From assembly GCA_003166055.1 (NCBI GenBank), contig PMWR01000128.1, positions 1-11,700 on the forward strand: 11,700 nucleotides of DNA, written 5' to 3'. Position numbers and translations under genes: made by a program. The notes below the pieces were generated by a model, which saw nothing but the letters and a program-made list of their open reading frames with translations, had not been told where the DNA came from and did no database searches. Positions within the stretch are counted from its first letter, which is position 1; each line of letters begins with the position of its first letter. The DNA is from Acidobacteriaceae bacterium (GTDB lineage Bacteria > Acidobacteriota > Terriglobia > Terriglobales > Acidobacteriaceae). Of the stretch, positions 6,121 through 11,700 are shown in pieces.

Positions 6121-6825
6121 ATGGCGCGCGAACGCATCGATCTGGCAGCGACACTGGAGAAGACCGCGCTCCTCTCCAGCTTGTCCCGTGCGGAGATTCA
6201 ATCGCTGGCCGCGCGTACGGTACGGAAGCACTTCACAAGCGGCGAGCTGCTGTTTTCTGAGGACGAGCCGTGTCACGGGCTGCACATGATTGCGCGGGGC
6301 ACGGTGCGCATCTTCAAAACCTCGGTGAATGGACGTGAGCAGGTGCTGGCCTTGAACCATGCGGGCGAGTCGGTGGCCGAACTGCCGGTGTTTGACGGCG
6401 GGCGTTATCCGGCTTCTGCTATGGCGATGGAGGACGTGGAACTTGCGTTCATCTCGCGTCAGGATTTTCTTGCGTTCTGCCTGGAACACCCCGAAGTGGC
6501 GCTCAAGATGCTGGCCGTGGTCGGGGCGCGCCTGCGGAGACTTGTCGGCATCATTGAGGAGCTATCTTTCACCACCATCCGCCAGCGGCTCATCTCGGTG
6601 CTGCTGCGTCTTGCCGAAACGGAAGGCCGGCAGACTCAACGAGGCATTGAATTCCAATTGCCGGCCAGCCACCAGGAGTTGGCCAGTCAGTTGGGGACCG
6701 TGCGTGAATTGGTCTCGCGCAACCTCACGCGGCTGCAGGCCGAGGGACTCATCGACGTAGATGCGCGGCAAATCGTGGTCAAAGACAAGAATGGTCTGAA
6801 CGCACTGTTGTCGACAATGTCTTAG
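6121..6825 (+). CDS. CRP/FNR-family transcriptional regulator
   Basis: This 234-residue regulator has an N-terminal cyclic-nucleotide-binding-type beta barrel (about 15-115), a long dimerisation helix (about 120-148) and a C-terminal winged helix. The HTH is SHQELASQLGTVRELVSRNL at 183-202, with the recognition helix around TVRELVSRNL as in FNR-like proteins. The cysteines present are Cys51 and Cys120; the N-terminal cysteine cluster that holds the FNR [4Fe-4S] cluster is absent. Sensing is therefore more likely DNR/NnrR- or HcpR-like (heme/NO) than oxygen via Fe-S, but this is inference. ATG 6121 fits the family N-terminus. The longer form from 6040 would run through the palindrome at 6060-6071, and neither start has a strong Shine-Dalgarno sequence. 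It is divergent from ric and convergent with the polyferredoxin gene, which ends 5 bp away. Confidence 0.92.
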   Translation: MARERIDLAATLEKTALLSSLSRAEIQSLAARTVRKHFTSGELLFSEDEPCHGLHMIARGTVRIFKTSVNGREQVLALNHAGESVAELPVFDGGRYPASAMAMEDVELAFISRQDFLAFCLEHPEVALKMLAVVGARLRRLVGIIEELSFTTIRQRLISVLLRLAETEGRQTQRGIEFQLPASHQELASQLGTVRELVSRNLTRLQAEGLIDVDARQIVVKDKNGLNALLSTMS

Positions 6826-6830
6826 CAGTG

Positions 6831-7961
6831 TCAGTGATCGTATCGGTCTGCGTTGGGAACCAGATCCATGTAAATCGCGCGTGAAACATTCGTCTGCCAA
6901 TGACCAGTGGCGCGCGCCAGGCCGATCAATCCAAAGAAGACAACCGCCAGCACCGCGGCCACAACTTGTGGCTTGAGAGCGCGGCGTTGCCAGCGAAACT
7001 GGGCCGCTTGCGGCAGCGTGCGATCGACTACGCTTTCCGGCCATGGCGGAAGCGATAACTGCAGCGCATTTTCTGCCGGACAAACGGCAACGCACTCCAT
7101 GCATCCGGTGCACTCAACTGAGCGAATCTGCACCAGTTTGTCCACCAGCAGATGGGACGGGCAAGCTTTATTGCACTTACCGCAATCAATGCAAGCTTGC
7201 TCATCGCGCCGAATCTTCACCGGGCTCAGGGTCGAAACGATACCCATCAGCGCGCCGTAAGGGCAGAGATAGCGGCACCAAACATTCTCAATAAAAAAGG
7301 ACAGCACAACCAGAACCGCAATCACCGCCAGCCCCACTCCGCCAATGTGCCGGAAGAAGTTGAGCATCTTCACGTCTGCCACCACGCCGAACGGAGATCC
7401 GAGAAAACTGCCCAGTTCCGCGGTAGACATCGTGAAGACAATGAACACAAAGAACGCAAGCAGCAGGTATTTCAGACTGCGCAGTGGCCAATCGAGCCAC
7501 CGCGGCAGCACCAGGCTCCGCCCCATCAACTTCCGGCCAATCTTCCACAGGTACTCAGAAACCGTGCCGACAGGGCACAGCCATGAGCAAAACGACTTCT
7601 TGATGAGCAGGCTCATCAGGAGAAAAACACAGAAAAGGACCATGGCTGATGGATGTATCTCAGATATGTTTCCTGTGGCCGCGGAATATCTCAGGTTCAT
7701 CAGGCCGGCAATCGGCAGCCAGCCATCCACTCCGGCAGGCCGCTCTACATAACCTGCACTGCCATGGCTCTCATAAAAGCGAACCCAGAGAATGAACTGA
7801 ATTCCGATCCATGCGTTCAGTGCAAGAAAGGCAAACTGTACCGCGCGTCGGATCTGCTGCGAACGGTCGGGTGACAATCTGCGCACGAAAGCTCTCTTCG
7901 GTTTGATTGGCGGGCCGAAGTTGGTTTGAACCTTGGGCGAAGATGCAGCAATGGTCAGCAT
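6831..7961 (-). CDS. NapH/NosR/CcoG-type membrane polyferredoxin
   Basis: This 376-residue inner-membrane protein has about five hydrophobic helices and four cysteine motifs. CSWLCP (125-130) and CRYLCP (229-234) are the CxxxCP pairs of NapH and NosR C-terminal domains. CIDCGKCNKACP (257-268) and CTGCMECVAVCP (284-295) bind two [4Fe-4S] clusters. Relatives move electrons between quinol or periplasmic carriers and reductases or assembly factors in nitrate, nitrous oxide and oxidase systems. A final helix lies near 332-350. I chose ATG 7961, preceded by GGAAGGA (7966-7972), over an upstream TTG at 7976 that would add only MWKDP. The exact partner is unknown; the linked ric, regulator and HAO-like genes suggest nitrogen-oxide reduction or protection. 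It is divergent from the YwiC-like gene across a perfect copy of the shared palindrome. Confidence 0.9.
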   Translation of the reverse strand: MLTIAASSPKVQTNFGPPIKPKRAFVRRLSPDRSQQIRRAVQFAFLALNAWIGIQFILWVRFYESHGSAGYVERPAGVDGWLPIAGLMNLRYSAATGNISEIHPSAMVLFCVFLLMSLLIKKSFCSWLCPVGTVSEYLWKIGRKLMGRSLVLPRWLDWPLRSLKYLLLAFFVFIVFTMSTAELGSFLGSPFGVVADVKMLNFFRHIGGVGLAVIAVLVVLSFFIENVWCRYLCPYGALMGIVSTLSPVKIRRDEQACIDCGKCNKACPSHLLVDKLVQIRSVECTGCMECVAVCPAENALQLSLPPWPESVVDRTLPQAAQFRWQRRALKPQVVAAVLAVVFFGLIGLARATGHWQTNVSRAIYMDLVPNADRYDH

Positions 7962-7965
7962 GGGA

Positions 7966-7985
7966 TCCTTCCACAATCTACGATA
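7966..7985 (-). promoter_or_regulatory. predicted class II promoter of the polyferredoxin gene
   Basis: On the minus strand TATCGT (7980-7985, 4 of 6 to TATAAT) is centred exactly 32 bp from the centre of the palindrome at 8009-8020. This places the operator at -41.5, as in classic class II CRP/FNR promoters. Transcription would start near 7973 and leave a 12-base leader containing GGAAGGA (7966-7972) just before the ATG at 7961. Confidence 0.5.
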
Positions 7986-8008
7986 GCCAGTGCTGGAGCT
8001 CTGGTGAA

Positions 8009-8020
8009 TGACTTAAGTCA
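8009..8020. promoter_or_regulatory. perfect 12-bp palindrome TGACTTAAGTCA (CRP/FNR-type operator)
   Basis: TGACTTAAGTCA is fully palindromic and nearly identical to the site at 6060-6071. It lies between the divergent polyferredoxin and YwiC-like genes. Its centre is 53.5 bp from the polyferredoxin start and 96.5 bp from the YwiC-like start. A second CTTAAG core lies at 8026-8031 and may be a weak extra site. The likely ligand is the CRP/FNR protein encoded at 6121-6825 (inference). Confidence 0.7.
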
Positions 8021-8110
8021 CAGCACTTAAGCCTGGAGTCAGATAAACGTGAAAATGAACACGGAATGGTCCCAATAGTTTCCGCGGCACCGAGAATGAA
8101 GGGGAGATCC

Positions 8111-8971
8111 ATGACAAGTGAACATGCAAACATGAGCAGTGGGAAACAACCACAATCCCAATTCTGGTTGCTGCCGCGCGAGCACGGAGCGACCGCTATG
8201 CTCATGATTCCCATCGTCTGCGCAGCGATTCTTGCCCGCCGATGGTGCTGGAGCGAGCTGGCCACACTGACGGCTGCATTCGCGGCTCTGGCCGCCAAAG
8301 ACCCCATGGTAATCATGGCGCGACAGCGCTTCGTGTGGAAACAACAGCACCCTGAGTCTTTGGCCGCCGCGCGATGGCTTGCTGGTTGGGGCGCCATTCT
8401 TATCCTGAGCGGCCTTGTACTACTAAAGACGTGGCCCGTCAAGGCGGTCGTGGCAATGGGTTTAGGCGTCGCCCTCTTTTCGGCGCTGGCCATCGTAGTA
8501 AACGTCAAAAACCGCCAGCGCTCGACACTCTTTCAGATCGCAAGTGCGGCAGCGCTCACATCCAGTTCGCTCGCTACTTCGATTTCCGCAACGGGCGGCA
8601 TCGCGGCCTGGAGTTGGGTTCTTTGGCTCTTGATGGCGTTGCAAGCCACGGCTGGAATCCTGGTGGTGCACGCACGGTTGGACGCCCGGATCGCACTGCG
8701 CCAAGCGGTACCCGTGCCTGAACGATCCGCAGGATTCCGCCGCGCAGCCCAGATTTCCCTAATTGCACTTGCTTGTGTCGCGGCGACAACCGCTGTGCTT
8801 GGCCACGGCTGGATGGCAATTGCGCTGCTCACTCCCGTGATCGGCTACGGATACGATCTCAGCGGCCAAAGGAATGCCGAAAATCTCCAACTCTCTTTGA
8901 AGAAGGTCGGCCAGCGGGCGCTTGCGCTGTCCTCTCTCTTCGCAGTCTTGCTCATCGTTGGATTCTGGTAA
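8111..8971 (+). CDS. YwiC-like integral membrane protein
   Basis: This 286-residue protein carries the YwiC-family signature WLLPREHGATAM near residues 19-30. It continues with roughly eight to nine hydrophobic helices separated by basic loops (ARQRFVWKQQ, NVKNRQR, HARLDARIALRQ). The biochemical role of YwiC proteins is not established. From memory, ywiC of B. subtilis lies near narK and fnr, and the same association with an FNR-superfamily regulator is seen here. ATG 8111 has a strong GGGGAG four bases upstream. An earlier ATG at 8066 in the same frame lacks a ribosome binding site. It shares the 8009-8020 operator region with the polyferredoxin gene. A link to nitrogen-oxide respiration or stress is inferred from context only. 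Confidence 0.85.
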   Translation: MTSEHANMSSGKQPQSQFWLLPREHGATAMLMIPIVCAAILARRWCWSELATLTAAFAALAAKDPMVIMARQRFVWKQQHPESLAAARWLAGWGAILILSGLVLLKTWPVKAVVAMGLGVALFSALAIVVNVKNRQRSTLFQIASAAALTSSSLATSISATGGIAAWSWVLWLLMALQATAGILVVHARLDARIALRQAVPVPERSAGFRRAAQISLIALACVAATTAVLGHGWMAIALLTPVIGYGYDLSGQRNAENLQLSLKKVGQRALALSSLFAVLLIVGFW

Positions 8972-9062
8972 GCAAGAGGTTGGTTGACTCCTGGATAAGC
9001 CGGATGGAGCCTGAAGCAGATGTCACGGTCGCGTTGCATCCTTGGCGTTGCTAGGGTCTTCT

Positions 9063-10774
9063 CTAGATCTTGAAGAGAAGGTGCTCCAATACAGGCCCCA
9101 ATGTCAACACGGGAAGATAGCTCAATGCCGCCACAATGATCAGGAATGTTGTTAGCAGTGCGCCGAATGTGAATGTATCGGTCCGTAAAGTGCCACGGGA
9201 TTGAGGCCTTTCCTTTTGCCGCGCGAACAGGCCGGCAAACATCAGCGCCGGAATGGCCAGGCCAAACCGTCCTGCCATCATTGCGATCGCGGTTGTGATG
9301 TTATAGAAGGGCATGTTTGCATTGAGGCCGGTGAACGCTTGACCATTGTTGGCGAAAGAAGAAGCATAGCCGAAGAGGATTTCCGTGAGTCCATGCGGGC
9401 CGGTGTTCGTGGTAAGTCCCGCCAATCCGGCCTTGGTGGAGATGGCGATTGCGATAAGAATAAGAATTGTGACAGGGCCGGTGAGTGCGTATAACACGAT
9501 CATCTTGTTTTCGTTCGGCCCAATCTGTTTGCCAAGATATTCTGGCGTTCTTCCGATCATCAGTCCGGCCAGAAATACGGCAATGACCGCCGTCATAATC
9601 ATGCTGAAGATCCCTGTGCCGAGTCCACCGAAGATCACCTCGCCGAGGAGAAGATTGACCAGCAGAACCAGCCCGCCGAGGGAAGTGAAGCTGTCATCCG
9701 CCGCGTTGGCCGAACCCGTTGCGGTGTTGGAGGTAACCACACCGGCGAGCGCGGTGCCTCCGATTCCGAACCGTACTTCCTTTCCCTCCATGCTGCCTCC
9801 GGACTGAAGCCGGCTAGACTGGGACGCTCCGTCATGGATGACTGCGTTGACCCGTCGCTCACTCATATGCAAAGCAAACAAACCGCCGATAAAAAGAAGG
9901 AGCATAACCCAGTAAAGGACCCATCCCTGGCGCACATCCTGCACCATTCTTCCAAAAGTGTTGGTCAAGGCCGCCGGTAGCAGAATGATCGATAGCAGCT
10001 CCAGGAAGTTTGTAAGCGGCGTGGGTTTCTCGCACGGATGAGCACCGTTTGCATTGAAAAACCTCCGCCATTTGTACCTAAATTCTTGATGATTTCGAGA
10101 GCAGCAACCGGTCCTTGCGGGATAACCTGATGGGCCCCTTCAAGGGTAGAGGCAACCACATAATGGTGGAAGTTCATAGGAACTCCCTGCGCGACGAGCA
10201 GTAGCGAGCCGACGATCGCACCCGGTAGTAAGACCCACAGCAAGCTGCGGGTAACATCGACCCAGAAATTGCCAAGCGTCGCGCATTGTTCCCGCGCCAA
10301 CCCTCGAATGAACGCAATGCCAACGGCAAGTCCCGCCGCCCCAGCAAGAAAATTCTGCGCGCAAAGGCCCACCATCTGGCTGAAATAGCTCATGGTGTTT
10401 TCGCCCGCGTACGCTTGCCAGGTGGTAGTGGTTGAGAAACTAATGGCAGTATTGAAAGACAGGTCCCAAGTGAGCGGAGTCGTATGATATTCCGGGAAGA
10501 ACCAGGGAAGGAAGTGCTGGAACCGGAGGATGAAATAAAGAAGGAGCGTGCCAACGAGGGTGAAGACTATGAAGCAGATTGCGTATTGCCCGGCGTCCAT
10601 TTCGACTGCGGGGTCGACGCCCGAAAGGAAATAGATCCATGGCTCAACTGGCACACATAATCGATCGAGTGCCGTTGGTCGCCGGGCAAAGACCCGGTGC
10701 ATATATCCGCCCAGAGGTCTGACGCAAACGGTGACGATCACTAAAAACAGAACATACTGAATCGCACTATACAC
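9063..10774 (-). pseudogene. kdpA, potassium-transporting ATPase subunit A, single frameshift
   Basis: KdpA is the K+-binding channel-like subunit of the KdpFABC pump. The N-terminal part (10774 to about 10060) runs from VRPLGGYMHRVF through NTAISFSTTTTWQAY to NLGTNGGGF. The C-terminal part (to 9063) continues with TNTFGRMVQDV, MEGKEVRFG, LGEVIFGGLGTG, AGLMIGRTPEYLGKQI and AFTGLNANMPFYN. The frames differ at a run of five Ts on the coding strand (10057-10061). A sixth T would read GGGFFNANGAHPCEKPTPLTNF and give one 570-residue protein, close to the usual length. All else is intact, so this is a very recent mutation, a homopolymer sequencing error or, less likely, ribosomal slippage. The start is a GTG at 10774 without a strong ribosome binding site. 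No kdpB, kdpC or kdpDE is visible; the next gene downstream is on the other strand. Confidence 0.88.
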
Positions 10775-10852
10775 ATTCGTCTCGATGCCTGCTCCCAGCG
10801 TTGCGCCTGGAGCAGACTGTCAATATTCTCCGCTGCTAACCATAAAGATTTT

Positions 10853-10885
10853 GCGGGGAATGTGGGTTCAATTCCACCTCCCCGC
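10853..10885. other. tRNA-like acceptor/T-arm hairpin between the barrel gene and kdpA
   Basis: GCGGGGA (10853-10859) pairs perfectly with TCCCCGC (10879-10885). Nested inside, GTGG (10862-10865) pairs with CCAC (10874-10877) around the loop GTTCAATT, which holds a canonical T-loop TTCAATT. The 3' side, GTGGGTTCAATTCC then ACCTCCCCGCT, closely resembles the 3' end of a glycine tRNA (or of tmRNA) with one C lost and one gained. No U-run follows on either strand, so it is not a standard intrinsic terminator. It may be a tRNA 3' fragment, a transcript-processing hairpin in the porin-kdpA mRNA, or chance. Confidence 0.5.
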
Positions 10886-10950
10886 TCGACCGTCATGCAC
10901 GCTCCAGACAATTGTCCCGAGAGCGACGTTGGACCGCTGTTGTGGTTGAG

Positions 10951-11700
10951 TTAGAACCGAACCATGATCGCCAGAATCGTGGCGGTCTGGTTCGTCCGCG
11001 GGTCTGGCCACCATAATGCTTTGAGTCCGCCCGCACCATTGTTCAAATCGAGTCCGACGCAGTTCGATATCGCCTGCGCTTGCCCGGTCGCATACCCCAA
11101 TGCAACTCCGGCTGGAGTGGGCACGTAGCCAACACCCGAATCTCCACCGGCTGCGCACTGGTAGTCCGCCGGATTGCCATTATCGCCACCAGGGGGAGTG
11201 ATGCCGCCGTGGCCCGTCCAATACGGCACATCGGAATACCGGTAACTCTCCTCCAGGCGGAATGTGATAAACTGCGACGGCATGTAATCGAAAGTGACTG
11301 TGCCGTCATGCATCTGAGCGCGGTCGCCCGCGTTCTGGGTGAAGTAGGGAGTCCCCGAGCTGGCGGATGCGTTATTAATCGGCGGAAGTAGAGTCAAGTA
11401 GCGGCCCGGGTTGTTCATCAGGCCGCCACCGACTGTCACGGCGTAGATGTCCTTCTTGAACCACATGCGCAAGTAGCTCATCGTGCCTTCAAAATCCTGC
11501 TTGGGCTTTCCGTTCCTGCTATTGTGGCAATTGACGCCGCCGGTGTACGTATCCGAGGTGCCTTGTTCCGGAGAGAAGCCATGGGCATCGTAGTATCCGA
11601 CAGCAGGCCCGCCGCCGTATTCGCAACCGAGATCGCCGGTCAGAGTAAAGGCGGCTTTGTCAAAGAACTTCTTGGGTTGGTCGTAAAACTTGACCTGTGC
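10951..11700 (-). CDS. outer-membrane beta-barrel protein (OmpL/bbp2-like), C-terminal part
   Basis: The reading frame is open from the right edge to TAA at 10951-10953, so the 5' end is outside the window and about 249 residues are visible. Visible landmarks include FTLTGDLGCEYGGG, GTMSYLRMWFKKDIYAVTVGGG, DGTVTFDYMPSQFITFRLEESYR and the ending TATILAIMVRF. Alternating strands rich in Tyr, Phe and Gly, and a terminal Phe, are hallmarks of outer-membrane barrels recognised by BamA. It resembles the putative beta-barrel porin-2 group, which is common in Acidobacteriota; that family call is from memory and only moderately sure. An internal ATG at 11481 is not the start, since the barrel sequence continues upstream without a break. 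It lies 176 bp upstream of kdpA on the same strand and might supply outer-membrane ion permeability. Confidence 0.75.
   Translation of the reverse strand, partial: AQVKFYDQPKKFFDKAAFTLTGDLGCEYGGGPAVGYYDAHGFSPEQGTSDTYTGGVNCHNSRNGKPKQDFEGTMSYLRMWFKKDIYAVTVGGGLMNNPGRYLTLLPPINNASASSGTPYFTQNAGDRAQMHDGTVTFDYMPSQFITFRLEESYRYSDVPYWTGHGGITPPGGDNGNPADYQCAAGGDSGVGYVPTPAGVALGYATGQAQAISNCVGLDLNNGAGGLKALWWPDPRTNQTATILAIMVRF

Noticed and set aside
8055..8078. Seven-codon frame MNTEWSQ before the YwiC-like gene
   Set aside because: No ribosome binding site and no attenuator structure; too short to support as a leader peptide.
9058..9080. CTTCTCT...AGAGAAG hairpin at the 3' end of kdpA
   Set aside because: A weak A/T-rich stem that overlaps the last codons, with no U-run; not a credible terminator.
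10055..10064. Programmed -1 frameshifting as an explanation for split kdpA
   Set aside because: The site is not a canonical X XXY YYZ heptamer and KdpA needs no recoding in other organisms; a missing base is simpler, though slippage is not excluded.
10907..10916. GACAATTGTC palindrome downstream of the barrel gene
   Set aside because: A single 10-bp palindrome with no second copy or promoter context; not distinguishable from chance.
1..11700. CRISPR arrays, insertion-sequence transposases and rRNA genes
   Set aside because: No regularly spaced repeats, no transposase-like reading frame and no rRNA-like stretch were seen.

Overview
The window is GC-rich, bacterial, and looks like an Acidobacteriota chromosome. 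That assignment is an inference from the gene repertoire (a cysteine-poor CRP/FNR regulator beside a RIC repair protein, a YwiC-like protein, an OmpL-type barrel beside kdpA) and is not proven by any single marker. Bases 1-896 are more AT-rich than the rest and carry no convincing protein gene. They hold the 5' half of a glycine tRNA that breaks off in the anticodon loop, plus several short repeats, which is what an old integration or rearrangement junction would leave.

From 897 to 5291 all genes run on the + strand. A MarR-family repressor, with a perfect 18-bp palindrome just upstream, is coupled by ATGA overlap to a ClC-family chloride channel/transporter with a C-terminal CBS region. Next come an octaheme c-type cytochrome of the hydroxylamine oxidoreductase (HAO) family and an overlapping eight-helix membrane protein that I do not recognise. 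The last two look like a cytochrome plus membrane electron-entry module.

From 5264 to 8971 lies a nitrosative-stress/anaerobic cluster arranged around two divergent promoters. A RIC-type di-iron Fe-S repair protein (minus) is divergent from a CRP/FNR-family regulator (plus). A NapH/NosR-type membrane polyferredoxin (minus) is divergent from a YwiC-like membrane protein (plus). Both divergent intergenic regions contain the same palindrome, CGACTTAAGTCA at 6060-6071 and TGACTTAAGTCA at 8009-8020. For the two minus-strand genes the palindrome sits at almost the same distance from the start codon, with a -10-like hexamer exactly where class II activation by a CRP/FNR protein would place it. The most economical reading is a small local regulon run by the encoded regulator.

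From 9063 to the right edge the genes are on the minus strand: the 3' part of an outer-membrane beta-barrel protein, then kdpA. kdpA is full length but broken by one missing base in a run of Ts, and no kdpB follows. Between these two genes is a strong hairpin that looks like the acceptor and T-arm half of a tRNA, resembling the half missing from the left-hand tRNA-Gly fragment. The most novel candidates are the HAO cytochrome with its eight-helix partner, the paired-operator regulon, and the possible tRNA-halves boundary.
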